Source of the DNA: Acididesulfobacillus acetoxydans | GTDB lineage: Bacteria > Bacillota > Desulfitobacteriia > Desulfitobacteriales > Desulfitobacteriaceae | Assembly (NCBI RefSeq): GCF_900016645.1 | Contig: NZ_CDGJ01000132.1 | Direction: 5' to 3' (one strand) | DNA: 64,000 bases | Shown: positions 41,805 to 50,360 of the stretch, piece by piece | How positions within the stretch are numbered: the first letter of the stretch is position 1 | How the letters are laid out: every line of letters starts with the position of its first letter | Translations under genes and position numbers: made by a program | Notes under the pieces: generated by a model | What the model was told of the DNA's origin: nothing | The model's input: the letters and a program-made list of their open reading frames with translations, nothing else | Database searches by the model: none

Positions 41805-43303
41805 CACTCAGCTTGAGCACCCCGGACTTCTTAATCGAGCGCAACCGCGATCGTTGTATCAACTGCCAGGTCTGTGTCCGCCAGTGCGCCAACGAAGCCC
41901 ATATCTGGGATGAAGAAGAACAGCGGGTCAAATCCGATGACGCTTTGTGTGTGGACTGTCAGCGCTGTGTCACTCTCTGCCCCACCCATGCCTTGACCAT
42001 CCGCAAATATCCTTTGGAATTCCGGGAAAATGCCAACTGGAGCGCCAATGCTATCAAAGCTATTTACAAGCAGGCGGAGAGCGGGGGTATCCTCTTGACC
42101 GGCATGGGCAATGACCAACCGTACCCGATCTTCTGGGACCATCTGTTGCTTAACGCCAGTCAGGTCACGAATCCCTCGATTGATCCCTTGCGCGAACCCA
42201 TGGAACTGAAGACTTTTCTGGGCCGCAAGCCGGAAAAGCTGATGGTGCAAGACGGTAAACTGGTGGAGGAGATGCCGCCTCAGTTGGAGTTGGAAGTTCC
42301 GATCATGTTTTCCGCTATGTCCTATGGTTCGATTAGCTTGAACGCAATCAAATCCCTGGCCGCGGCGGCCGAAAAAACCGGCATTATGTACAATACGGGC
42401 GAAGGCGGACTGCACAAGGATCTCTATAAATACGGGAAAAACACGATTGTCCAGGTGGCTTCGGGTCGCTTTGGCGTCCATCCGCAATACCTGGAGGCGG
42501 GGGCGGCGATCGAGATTAAGATCGGTCAGGGGGCCAAGCCGGGAATCGGCGGGCATCTGCCCGGCGAAAAGGTGGGACTGGAAGTTTCCCAGACCCGTAT
42601 GATTCCGGAAGGAACCGATGCCATTTCTCCCGCTCCTCATCACGACATCTATTCGATCGAAGACCTGCGTCAGCTAATCTATTCCTTGAAAGAAGCGACT
42701 CAGTACCGCAAACCGGTGGGTGTTAAGATTGCGGCGGTGCACAATATTGCGGCTATCGCTTCCGGAATTGCCCGGGCCGGGGCGGATATCATTGCTATTG
42801 ACGGATTTAGGGGCGGGACCGGAGCCGCTCCCCTGAGAACCCGGGATAATGTGGGTCTGCCGATTGAATTGGCCCTGGCGGCCGTGGATTCGCGTTTGAG
42901 GGAGGAAGGAATTCGCAACCAAGTCTCCCTGGTTATCGGCGGCAGCATCCGCAACAGTGCCGATATTGTCAAGGCGATTGCCTTGGGCGCCGATGCCGTC
43001 TATATCGGGACGGCTGCCCTCATTTCCTTGGGCTGCCATCTCTGCCAGAAATGCAATACAGGCAAATGCAACTGGGGGATTGCTACCCAGAACCCTCTAC
43101 TGGTCAAACGCCTCAATCCCGAGATTGGGGCCGAACGGGCAGCCAATCTCATTTCGGCCTGGGAACACGAGATTAAGGAACTGCTGGGGGGCATGGGAAT
43201 CAACGCCATTGAAAGCTTGCGCGGAAACCGCCTGATGCTGAGAGGAATCGGCCTGAGCGACCGGGAATTGAGCATTCTCGGAGTCATGTCGGCAGGGGAG
43301 TGA
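41801..43303 (+). CDS. Glutamate synthase central subunit with ferredoxin domain (split form)
   Basis: The FMN-dependent catalytic subunit that makes glutamate from 2-oxoglutarate and ammonia. An N-terminal pair of [4Fe-4S] motifs (RCINCQVCVRQCANEAH; LCVDCQRCVTLCPTHAL) precedes the TIM-barrel FMN domain (MFSAMSYGSISLNA, GEGGLHKDLYKYG, GGTGAAPL). The C-terminal Cys motif is CHLCQKCNTGKCNWGIATQ. At 500 residues it corresponds to archaeal-type GltB2. ATG 41801 overlaps the amidotransferase stop. In this split system electrons come through the ferredoxin domain from the adjacent small subunits. Confidence 0.93.
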   Translation: MTLSLSTPDFLIERNRDRCINCQVCVRQCANEAHIWDEEEQRVKSDDALCVDCQRCVTLCPTHALTIRKYPLEFRENANWSANAIKAIYKQAESGGILLTGMGNDQPYPIFWDHLLLNASQVTNPSIDPLREPMELKTFLGRKPEKLMVQDGKLVEEMPPQLELEVPIMFSAMSYGSISLNAIKSLAAAAEKTGIMYNTGEGGLHKDLYKYGKNTIVQVASGRFGVHPQYLEAGAAIEIKIGQGAKPGIGGHLPGEKVGLEVSQTRMIPEGTDAISPAPHHDIYSIEDLRQLIYSLKEATQYRKPVGVKIAAVHNIAAIASGIARAGADIIAIDGFRGGTGAAPLRTRDNVGLPIELALAAVDSRLREEGIRNQVSLVIGGSIRNSADIVKAIALGADAVYIGTAALISLGCHLCQKCNTGKCNWGIATQNPLLVKRLNPEIGAERAANLISAWEHEIKELLGGMGINAIESLRGNRLMLRGIGLSDRELSILGVMSAGE

Positions 43304-43454
43304 ACTCTCTTTGAGGGTATGCGGGACCTGTTCCCGCCGGCAGAAACGGAAATTTTACGCCTGGATAAAGTGCTTCGCCGCCGGTCCCGGTGGGGTCTCA
43401 GCGAGTTGCGGGGCCGGTGCGGATTATTTTGCGAGGAAGAGGGGAAAGCCAAGA

Positions 43455-43913
43455 ATGAAGCGCGTATACGCCCGTGAGGAATTTTGTGCCGGATGTAAGC
43501 TTTGTGAGGTGCATTGTGCCGTTGCCCATTCCGAATACCCTAATGATATTATTAAAGCGTTTTTGAAGCAGAAAGTTAAACCCACCCCCCGGGTCCTGGT
43601 GGAGGAAAACCAACCGGTTTCTTTTGCGCTCCAGTGCCGGCACTGTGATGACGCTCCCTGCACCAAGGCTTGCATCAGCGGCGCTATGCAGAAAGATTCG
43701 CTGACCGGGGTGGTCACGAACGACGAAAGCCGTTGTGTCGGCTGTTGGACCTGCATTCTCGTCTGTCCTTTCGGAGCCGTTCAGCGGGATGCCGGAGGAC
43801 ACAAAGTCGCGTCCAAGTGTGACCTCTGCAGCAGCAACGGAGGCTTGCCCGTCTGTGTTCAGAACTGTCCCAACGGCGCCCTCGTCTTTACCGATGAACT
43901 GTGGAGGAGGTAG
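43455..43913 (+). CDS. 4Fe-4S dicluster ferredoxin of the glutamate synthase operon
   Basis: A 152-residue electron carrier with four cysteine groups of the HycB/CooF type (CAGCKLCEVHC, CRHCDDAPCTKAC, CVGCWTCILVCPFG, CDLCSSNGGLPVCVQNCP), enough for up to four [4Fe-4S] clusters. ATG 43455 is chosen; the upstream extension to TTG 43311 is not like the family. It lies between the central subunit and the flavoprotein, so it probably carries electrons from the flavoprotein to the synthase. Its stop is just before the flavoprotein start. Confidence 0.88.
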   Translation: MKRVYAREEFCAGCKLCEVHCAVAHSEYPNDIIKAFLKQKVKPTPRVLVEENQPVSFALQCRHCDDAPCTKACISGAMQKDSLTGVVTNDESRCVGCWTCILVCPFGAVQRDAGGHKVASKCDLCSSNGGLPVCVQNCPNGALVFTDELWRR

Positions 43914-43918
43914 AAAAG

Positions 43919-45199
43919 ATGGACTATGTGATTGTGGGCAACTCCGCTGCCGGCATCGGGGCGGTCGAGGGAATCCGAAGTTCGGACAAGACAGGAAAAA
44001 TCACTCTTTTCTCGGATGAACCTTATCACACCTACTCGCGGCCTTTGATTTCCTATTATTTATACGGCAAAGTGGCGGAAGATAAGATGTATTACCGTCC
44101 TCCGGATTTCTATGAGCGCCAGGGCGTGACGGCACGCCTGGGAACCAGGGTGAATTCACTTTCAACAGCGGCGAAAGAGTTGGTGCTGGAATCCGGGGAA
44201 AAAGTACGCTTTGAACGTTTGCTGCTGGCTGCCGGAGGGAAGCCGATCGTGCCGCCCATGCCCGGTCGAGATTTGGAGGGAGTCTTCACTTTCCTGAAAT
44301 GGGATGATGTCAAAGCCCTGGAAAAAACTCTCTATCCCGGGGTGCGCACGGTGGTCATCGGTGCCGGTCTGATCGGGCTCAAGGCGACGGAAGCTCTCTG
44401 CCATCGGGGAGCGGAGGTGAGCGTGGTGGAACTGGCCAACCGGGTCTTGAGTGCCATCTTGGATGAGGTTGCGGCTGGACTGGTTCAGGAAAGTTTGGCA
44501 GAGCATGGAGTGCGCTTTTACTTGGAAAATACGGTAGCCGAGATTCTTGGCGAGGACGGCCGGGTGAAAGGAGTGCGCTTGCAGGACGGAAGAGAACTGC
44601 CCTGTGATCGCCTGGTCATCGCCATCGGAGTCAGTCCCAATACCTCTTTGGCCCAAGGGACGGAGATAGAGATCAACCGGGGCATTGTGGTAGACGAGTT
44701 TTTGGCGACTAACGTCGCCGGCATTTTCGCTGCCGGGGATGTGGCCGAGGGGTACGATTTTCTTTATCGCCAGAGGCGGGTTTTGCCGATTCTGCCGAAT
44801 GCTTATAAACAAGGTTTCAGCGCCGGCGTGAACATGACGGGGGGAAGAGAGAGCTACCGCGGCGGCTTTGCCATGAATTCCATCGGCTTTTTTGACTTGC
44901 CCATGATCACGGCCGGGATCGTTAAGCCCGAAGGTTCGGAATTCCGTGAGCTCATCCACGCGGACGCGGCGAAAAGGGTATACAAGAAGGTCGTCCTGCG
45001 TGAAGGCAAGGTCGTCGGTTTTATCGCCTTGAACGCGATCGACCGGGCCGGGATCTTAACGGGTCTGATGGAGAAAGAAATCGACGTGGCACCCTTTCAA
45101 GAGCATTTGCTCAAGGAGAATTTCGGTTACCTTCATTTCCCCAAAGAATACCGGCAGGAAGAATTGTGGAAAGGAGTGCTGAAGCATGAGCGTGCTTAA
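43919..45199 (+). CDS. NAD(P)/FAD-dependent oxidoreductase of the glutamate synthase operon
   Basis: A flavoprotein of 426 residues with an FAD motif (YVIVGNSAAGIGAVEGIR), an NAD(P) motif (VVIGAGLIGLKATEAL) and the second FAD segment VAGIFAAGDVAEGYDF, like nitrite-reductase or rubredoxin-reductase-type NAD(P)H oxidoreductases. It probably draws electrons from NAD(P)H for the ferredoxin subunit. ATG 43919 lies behind GGAGGAGG. The C-terminal domain (about 310-426) carries the family's NirB-like fold. It overlaps the last subunit gene by 14 bases. Confidence 0.88.
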   Translation: MDYVIVGNSAAGIGAVEGIRSSDKTGKITLFSDEPYHTYSRPLISYYLYGKVAEDKMYYRPPDFYERQGVTARLGTRVNSLSTAAKELVLESGEKVRFERLLLAAGGKPIVPPMPGRDLEGVFTFLKWDDVKALEKTLYPGVRTVVIGAGLIGLKATEALCHRGAEVSVVELANRVLSAILDEVAAGLVQESLAEHGVRFYLENTVAEILGEDGRVKGVRLQDGRELPCDRLVIAIGVSPNTSLAQGTEIEINRGIVVDEFLATNVAGIFAAGDVAEGYDFLYRQRRVLPILPNAYKQGFSAGVNMTGGRESYRGGFAMNSIGFFDLPMITAGIVKPEGSEFRELIHADAAKRVYKKVVLREGKVVGFIALNAIDRAGILTGLMEKEIDVAPFQEHLLKENFGYLHFPKEYRQEELWKGVLKHERA

Positions 45200-45926
45200 T
45201 GCCAAAGGGGTTTATTACAGGGAACTTAACCGGCAGATCCGCGCTCAGTTCGCCTCCGGTGTCGAGGAGGTCCGGGTGCAAAACGTCAACGGCCAGCGTT
45301 ATATCGGGGATGGTATCAGCGGTTCGCAACGCCTGATTCTGGAGGGGACGCCGGGGAATGATCTGGCGGCTTACATGGATGGCTTGGAACTCATTGTGGA
45401 GGGAAATGCCCAGGACGCGATGGCCAATACCATGAACAAGGGCAGGATCATCGTCCATGGCCATGCCGGCGACACGGTCGGGTATGCCATGCGCGGCGGG
45501 GAAATCTACATTCGGGACAGTGTCGGTTATCGCGTCGGAATTCATATGAAAGAATACCTTGACAGGGTGCCGGCGATTGTCATCGGCGGTACGGGCGGGG
45601 AATTTTTCGGTGAGTATATGGCAGGAGGAGTGCTGATGCTCCTGGGGCTCGGGCTTGCCGACGCTGCACCGATCGTCGGCAGCTATTGCGGCACCGGTAT
45701 GCACGGAGGTGTGATGTACATCCGGGGCGAGGTGGAAGAGTATAAATTGGGCAAAGAAGTCAAGAGCGTCTCTTTGACTGCGGAAGATGAGGAGAAGATT
45801 CAGCATTATGTGTCCGAGTATGTGCGATATTTCGGAGGAGATGCGGCGCAAATCCTGGCCCGGCCTTTCAATAAACTGATTCCCGCCAATAAGCGGCCCT
45901 ACGGTGATCTTTACTGTGCCTGGTAG
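45186..45926 (+). CDS. Glutamate synthase GXGXG-domain subunit (split form)
   Basis: This is the right-handed beta-helix domain that forms the C-terminus of ordinary GltB, here a separate 246-residue protein. The repeated G-x-x-G-x-x-x-G turns are clear: YIGDGISGSQRLILEGTPGND, IVEGNAQDAMANTMNKGRIIVHGHAGDTVGYAMRGG, then GTGGEFFGEYMAGG. It bridges the amidotransferase and FMN subunits. ATG 45186 lies inside the flavoprotein gene. With it the operon holds all parts of a glutamate synthase plus electron supply. Confidence 0.92.
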   Translation: MSVLNAKGVYYRELNRQIRAQFASGVEEVRVQNVNGQRYIGDGISGSQRLILEGTPGNDLAAYMDGLELIVEGNAQDAMANTMNKGRIIVHGHAGDTVGYAMRGGEIYIRDSVGYRVGIHMKEYLDRVPAIVIGGTGGEFFGEYMAGGVLMLLGLGLADAAPIVGSYCGTGMHGGVMYIRGEVEEYKLGKEVKSVSLTAEDEEKIQHYVSEYVRYFGGDAAQILARPFNKLIPANKRPYGDLYCAW

Positions 45927-45987
45927 GGACTGCGAAAGGTCTAATCCCCTCCCCTGCTTCATAGACTTAGAAGAAGGGGGGAAGAAA

Positions 45988-46239
45988 ATGTCCTATTTGG
46001 CGTTGGGATTTACCTATGGGTTTTTCGTCTTCTGCCTGGTCCTGGGCTGGATTGCGGCCGGGATGTTGGATTTAGACGGGATCTTGCGCCGCTCCGGCGC
46101 GCGCTGGGGACGTTTTCTTCTCCGTCTGGGGGTGGCCCTGGTTTTGGCGGAGGGTTTCCGTGTTTTTCTCAGCTACGCGCTGGGGCCGCTGGTGGAGATT
46201 TTGGTTAACCGGAGTGTGACCGGATTCAAGACGTTCTGA
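45988..46239 (+). CDS. Small membrane protein of 83 residues
   Basis: Not recognised. Two hydrophobic segments (LALGFTYGFFVFCLVLGWIAAGML; RFLLRLGVALVLAEGFRVFLSYAL) with basic residues between suggest a two-helix hairpin protein in the cytoplasmic membrane. ATG 45988 follows AGAAGGGGGG. It trails the glutamate synthase operon by 61 bases and may be co-transcribed. Confidence 0.6.
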   Translation: MSYLALGFTYGFFVFCLVLGWIAAGMLDLDGILRRSGARWGRFLLRLGVALVLAEGFRVFLSYALGPLVEILVNRSVTGFKTF

Positions 46240-46380
46240 ACCTTGCAGCCCGCAAGGTTTTAGTTTTCTGAGTTCTCCCAGTTCTTCTCCGGGTTCTTGT
46301 GCAAGCAAGTTCGGGATCGTTCACCTGTCGCCGGGATTTTTCAGGAAAGCGGCGGAGGTTCTTTTCAGGCGGCGGGGGTG

Positions 46381-46416
46381 TTTTCAGGCAGCGGCTGCAT
46401 GAGCCACTGCCTGAAA
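46381..46416 (+). terminator. Long hairpin after the glutamate synthase operon
   Basis: TTTTCAGGCAGCGGCT and AGCCACTGCCTGAAAA pair over 15 of 16 positions around GCATG, ending in GTTTC. It lies 140 bases after the small membrane gene. The rest of 46240-46560 holds no gene. Confidence 0.6.
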
Positions 46417-46563
46417 AGTTTCAAACCAAAGCTCCGGCAGGACTGGGTCTGCCGGGGGCTTTACAGTGTTAACGGCCCGGACGGCAGAGGCGGAATTTCA
46501 GGTTCGCTGCAGACGGGGCTGTGTTTGGAGCAATGAGGGCGCTTTGGTCCGAAGATGAGCCGG

Positions 46564-46593
46564 TTGATGATTCCCCCTCTGAGGATGTATAAT
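46564..46593 (+). promoter_or_regulatory. Promoter of murT-gatD
   Basis: TTGATG (46564-46569) and consensus TATAAT (46588-46593) are 18 bases apart. Transcription from about 46600 excludes the TTG start at 46596 and supports GTG 46635. Confidence 0.65.
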
Positions 46594-46634
46594 CATTGGG
46601 GACAGACGAGAACGGTTGGGATAGGAGAAACTTT

Positions 46635-48083
46635 GTGAAACGGACATGGCGTTTTTACGCGGCGGTTTGGGCAGGGAAGCTGAGCGGCGCTCTTTTGAAG
46701 CTTCTGGGGAGGACGGGAACGACCCTGCCGGGGGCGGTGGCCCAACGCCTTGATCCCGCGTGTATCGCGCATCTAGGCGCCTCTCTTCCGGAGGGTGTTC
46801 TGCTCGTCACAGGCACCAACGGGAAAACAACCACGGCCAACCTGCTGGCGAACATCCTGAGAGCGGCCGGCAAGGACTTCGCCTTTAATCAGGCCGGAGC
46901 CAACCTCGTCACCGGCATTACCGGTGCCTTGCTGCAGGATACCGGTTGGTCGGGAAGACTGCGGGTGCCACTGGCTTTGCTCGAAGTGGACGAGGCCACG
47001 GTTCCCAAAGTTTGTGCTCAGATTACACCCAGGCTGGCCATTATTACCAATTTTTTCCGGGACCAGCTTGATCGTTATGGGGAGTTAGATACAACGGTCC
47101 GCTTGGTTCGGAATGCACTGCCGAGAGCGACGGCGCTGGTTCTCAATGCCGATGATCCTCTTGTGGCCCAATTCGGGATCGGGCGCTCGGACAAGCGGGC
47201 GGCGGACCCTTCCGGGGTCATGCACCAAGGGGTTATTTATTATGGAGTGGAACGAATTCCGGAGAGCAGCGCGGTAAGCGGAGAGACCAGGGAAGCCCGG
47301 TTCTGCCCTTTGTGCGGTGCTCCTCTGGAGTATACCTTATTTCATTACGGTCAATTGGGCCTTTTTGCTTGCCCGTCTTGTTCCTTCCGGAGGCCGCTGC
47401 CGCATTTGCAGGCCCAGCAAGTCAGAATGGAAGAGGGTAAGCTTTATTTCAGAGTCGGGGTCAATGCTTACGAGGTGGCTTTGCAGGGATATTACAATCT
47501 TTACAATGCCCTGGCAGCAGTGGCGGCCGCCGTGCAGCTGGATATTGACGGAGAGGCCATTGCTCGGGGGTTAAGGGAGTTTGTTCCGCAGGCAGGACGT
47601 ATGGAGCGCTTTCTTCTGCTCGAAGGGGAGGTCACCCTGGCTTTGGTCAAGAATCCCACCGGCTTTAATCAAGTGATTCATACCGTGTTAAACGGTGGTG
47701 CCGCCGGGATACGTCTCCTGATTGCGATTAACGATCTGGCGGCTGACGGCAGGGATGTCTCTTGGCTTTGGGATGTTGATTTTGAACGGTTAGGAGCGGC
47801 CGCCGAAGCCGGGGAGGGCCGCGTGGACCTGGTTGTCTGTACAGGATTGCGGGCAGAGGACATGGCTTTGCGCCTGAAATATGCCGGTGTGCCCGAAGAT
47901 AGATTGAGGATCGAACACTCAGCCGAGAAGGCTTTGGCCCTGGTGTCCGCCGGACGCGGCGGGCGGGAAGCGGTCTACGTCCTCCCGACCTACACGATGC
48001 TTTTTCCGCTGCGCACCCTGCTCGAAGCCGCAGCCGCCCACACCGGCCGGGGCCTGAGTGCCGAGGGGAGGGCGAGCGCTTGA
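46635..48083 (+). CDS. murT: Lipid II isoglutaminyl synthase, Mur-ligase subunit
   Basis: MurT amidates the D-Glu of lipid II using ammonia from GatD. The 482-residue protein has the Mur ligase ATP site (LLVTGTNGKTTTANLLANIL), a four-Cys zinc ribbon in the middle (CPLCGAPLEY, then LFACPSC, about 218-247), ligase segments FNQAGANLVTGITGALL and FRDQLDRYGELDTT, and a C-terminal DUF1727 domain (NPTGFNQVI, LLIAINDLAADGRDVSWLWDVDFE). GTG 46635 follows TAGGAG. It overlaps gatD by four bases (TTGA), the usual pair. Confidence 0.92.
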   Translation: MKRTWRFYAAVWAGKLSGALLKLLGRTGTTLPGAVAQRLDPACIAHLGASLPEGVLLVTGTNGKTTTANLLANILRAAGKDFAFNQAGANLVTGITGALLQDTGWSGRLRVPLALLEVDEATVPKVCAQITPRLAIITNFFRDQLDRYGELDTTVRLVRNALPRATALVLNADDPLVAQFGIGRSDKRAADPSGVMHQGVIYYGVERIPESSAVSGETREARFCPLCGAPLEYTLFHYGQLGLFACPSCSFRRPLPHLQAQQVRMEEGKLYFRVGVNAYEVALQGYYNLYNALAAVAAAVQLDIDGEAIARGLREFVPQAGRMERFLLLEGEVTLALVKNPTGFNQVIHTVLNGGAAGIRLLIAINDLAADGRDVSWLWDVDFERLGAAAEAGEGRVDLVVCTGLRAEDMALRLKYAGVPEDRLRIEHSAEKALALVSAGRGGREAVYVLPTYTMLFPLRTLLEAAAAHTGRGLSAEGRASA

Positions 48084-48985
48084 AAATAACTATTTGCCAT
48101 CTTTATCCGGACCTGCTGGATCTCTACGGGGACCGGGGAAATATCCTGGCTTTAGCGGCTCGCTGCAGCTGGCGCGGCATTGAGGGTTTGGTTCAACGTT
48201 CCAGTCTCGGGGATCCATTGGATTTCCGCCATATTGACATTCTTTTTATCGGCGGAGGCTCCGACCGTGAGCAGAGTATTCTGGTTAATGACCTCAAGCG
48301 GCGGGAAACGGAATTGCGCGAGGCTATTGAGGAGGGACTGGTGGTTCTCGGTATCTGCGGCGGGTACCAGCTGCTGGGCCAGTATTATCAAACGGGCGGG
48401 GGCGACAAAATACCGGGATTGGGCATCTTGAACCTGTGGACTGTGGCCGGTCGGGAACGGCTCATCGGCAATGTGATTGCAGATCTCAACCCTGCGGCCT
48501 GGGGGCAGGAGCCGACGGGGGAAGCGGCCGTCCGGGGAACAGGGAACAGCGAAGGCAGGGGGGGCGGTTTGCAAACCGGACCGGGCACCGGCTGCAGCTT
48601 GGGAAGCGTGGCAGGGACCGATAACGGAGCGGCAGCCAAGGCAGAGACCGGCAGCGGAGCGGCGAGCGGGAGTGGCATTTTGACGACTCTGGTAGGTTTT
48701 GAAAATCACTCAGGCAGGACGTATCTGGGAGAAGGGCTGTTACCTCTGGGTTTGATTCGGCACGGGTACGGAAATAACGGTCAGGATCAAGGGGAAGGGG
48801 TCCGCTATCGCAACGTTTTCGGTACGTATTTGCACGGGCCCCTTTTGCCTAAGAACCCGCATTTAGCCGACTTGCTGCTCGCTTTGGCTCTGCGGCGCCG
48901 GGGTGTTGCCGTTCTCCCGGCTGTGCTCGACGACCGCCTGGAAATCAGGGCTCATCAGGCTGTGGTGCGGCGGTTTTTGTCTTAG
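48080..48985 (+). CDS. gatD: Lipid II isoglutaminyl synthase, glutaminase subunit
   Basis: GatD hydrolyses glutamine for MurT. The nucleophile Cys93 is in VLGICGGYQLLG and the catalytic His is in FGTYLHGPLL; the N-terminus HLYPDLLDLYGDRGN is typical. TTG 48080 overlaps the murT stop. About 60 residues (roughly 138-199) rich in Gly, Ala, Ser and Glu are inserted just before LVGFENHSGRT, explaining 301 residues against about 243 in Staphylococcus. The insertion keeps the frame and the active site. Confidence 0.9.
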   Translation: MKITICHLYPDLLDLYGDRGNILALAARCSWRGIEGLVQRSSLGDPLDFRHIDILFIGGGSDREQSILVNDLKRRETELREAIEEGLVVLGICGGYQLLGQYYQTGGGDKIPGLGILNLWTVAGRERLIGNVIADLNPAAWGQEPTGEAAVRGTGNSEGRGGGLQTGPGTGCSLGSVAGTDNGAAAKAETGSGAASGSGILTTLVGFENHSGRTYLGEGLLPLGLIRHGYGNNGQDQGEGVRYRNVFGTYLHGPLLPKNPHLADLLLALALRRRGVAVLPAVLDDRLEIRAHQAVVRRFLS

Positions 48986-49388
48986 TACCTGTTTTTGTCT
49001 TAGCACATCAGATGAGGATTGAAAGTATAAGTCCGTGGCTGCCTAAGTGCCACTTTTGCTTCTGCCATCGCCCGGACGAGCCCGGTCGCTTCCCTGGAGC
49101 AACCGGAGTGAGGGCCGAGTTTTGCTTGAAATCCCGCCGGTTTTTGCTGACCGGACGGAAATTTTTGCCTGGTCCACCCGGAGACAGTGCAACACGGTTC
49201 GTCGGTAAAGATTTATAAAGTATATCGCTCTTGCAATACCGGCATAATATAAATGCAATACCGGCATAATATACTTGAAGTACACGGTAGGAAGGACTGC
49301 CGGGAACCGAGACTGCGAAATGGCAAAATTTACATGGGGGATTCGGCCTGAATACCGGTTCTCTGGCTTGTTTAGTCAGCCCAGTTCG
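48986..49388. other. Intergenic region before mazEF
   Basis: No gene is seen. TGTTTTTGTCTTAG-like words are duplicated at the gatD end, and a 19-base direct repeat lies at 49233-49273 (listed separately). Open frames here lack ribosome sites. Confidence 0.4.
49233..49273 (+). repeat. 19-base direct repeat with 22-base period
   Basis: GCAATACCGGCATAATATA is present exactly at 49233-49251 and 49255-49273. Two identical sites one to two helical turns apart, about 120-160 bases before the mazEF promoter, suggest a binding site or a recent duplication. Confidence 0.7.
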
Positions 49389-49418
49389 TTGACACTTTGG
49401 AGCATTACTATCTATAAT
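49389..49418 (+). promoter_or_regulatory. Promoter of mazEF
   Basis: Consensus TTGACA (49389-49394) and TATAAT (49413-49418) with an 18-base spacer. The ATG at 49417 is inside the -10 box, so the antitoxin must start later, at GTG 49456. Confidence 0.8.
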
Positions 49419-49455
49419 GGAATATAGCCTTGGCAGAAAACATGGGGGTGCTGGT

Positions 49456-49731
49456 GTGGCAGAAAGTAAGCGGATCATGATCAGTTTACCGGAAAGTTTG
49501 CTCGCGGAAGTGGATGGGATTGTTACACTGGAAAAACGTAACCGCAGCGAATTCATTCGCGAGGCGATCAATAGTGTTCTCCATGAACGCCGCAGGAGGG
49601 GAATACGGGAGCAGATGCGCAGGGGATATCAGGAAATGGCTCAACTCAACCTGGCCATCGCCAAGGAACTGTTTTCTACAGAACAAGAAGCATTGGAGGA
49701 TTTTGAGAGAACAATTGTGGAGTGTCGATGA
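49456..49731 (+). CDS. mazE: MazE/EndoAI-type ribbon-helix-helix antitoxin
   Basis: The 91-residue antitoxin has an N-terminal CopG-like ribbon-helix-helix (KRIMISLPESLLAEVDGIV, then NRSEFIREAINSVL) and a charged C-terminal tail (AIAKELFSTEQEALEDFERTIVECR) that should wrap the toxin. The family represses its own promoter with the toxin. GTG 49456 follows GGGGGTGCTG. Its stop overlaps the toxin start, as in Bacillus ndoAI-ndoA. Confidence 0.9.
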   Translation: MAESKRIMISLPESLLAEVDGIVTLEKRNRSEFIREAINSVLHERRRRGIREQMRRGYQEMAQLNLAIAKELFSTEQEALEDFERTIVECR

Positions 49732-50081
49732 TGATCATTAAGCGCGGGGAAATTTATTACGCAGAGTTAAACCCCGTCGTCGGCTCAGAGCAAGGGGGGA
49801 CGCGGCCGGTTCTGGTCATTCAAAACGATATAGGGAACCAGTTCAGCCCGACGACGATTATTGCCGCTATTACTTCGCAAATTGCGAAGGCCAAGTTGCC
49901 CACTCATGTTGAAGTTCGTGCCAAAAGAAGCGGGTTGGAACGAGATTCCGTGATCCTGACTGAGCAGATCCGGACGATTGATAAGAGCAGGCTGAAAGAA
50001 AAAGTCGCCGTCTTAGATGAAGAAGTGATGTTGCGGGTGGATCAGGCAATTGAGATCAGTTTGGGGCTGGCGGACATTTAG
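49731..50081 (+). CDS. mazF: MazF/EndoA-type mRNA interferase toxin
   Basis: A 116-residue endoribonuclease of the MazF/PemK family, very close to Bacillus NdoA: IIKRGEIYYAELNPVVGSEQGGTRPVLVIQND, NQFSPTTIIAAITSQI, KAKLPTHVEV, RDSVILTEQIRTIDKSRL. NdoA cuts single-stranded RNA at UACAU; the same target is likely but not shown. The ATG may be at 49728 or 49731, overlapping the antitoxin stop. A terminator follows at 50116. Confidence 0.93.
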   Translation: MIIKRGEIYYAELNPVVGSEQGGTRPVLVIQNDIGNQFSPTTIIAAITSQIAKAKLPTHVEVRAKRSGLERDSVILTEQIRTIDKSRLKEKVAVLDEEVMLRVDQAIEISLGLADI

Positions 50082-50115
50082 ACGGGCTGACACATAAAAA
50101 CTGATGGCGCAAGAG

Positions 50116-50144
50116 ACAGCGTTGAAGGGTGGACGCTGTTTTTT
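50116..50144 (+). terminator. Terminator after mazEF
   Basis: ACAGCGT (50116-50122) pairs with ACGCTGT (50133-50139), followed by a run of T. The 50145-50360 stretch beyond it contains no convincing gene. Confidence 0.75.
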
Positions 50145-50360
50145 GGGTATATCTGAGGGTATACAATCTGTGGGTACATAAGTGTACTGCGGCTTTTGAT
50201 GGACAGCGCCTGATTGCTTCAGGGGATCAACCGCAACACAAGCCAAGTCTTTTACGGAAATTTGGTGTGCTTTTGTCAGTGGCGGTTTTAAGCAGCTTTG
50301 TGAACGGAAGTTTATCGCGGTTTGCTCAGTACTGGGTGGTAGAAAGGAGTTACCGAGACG

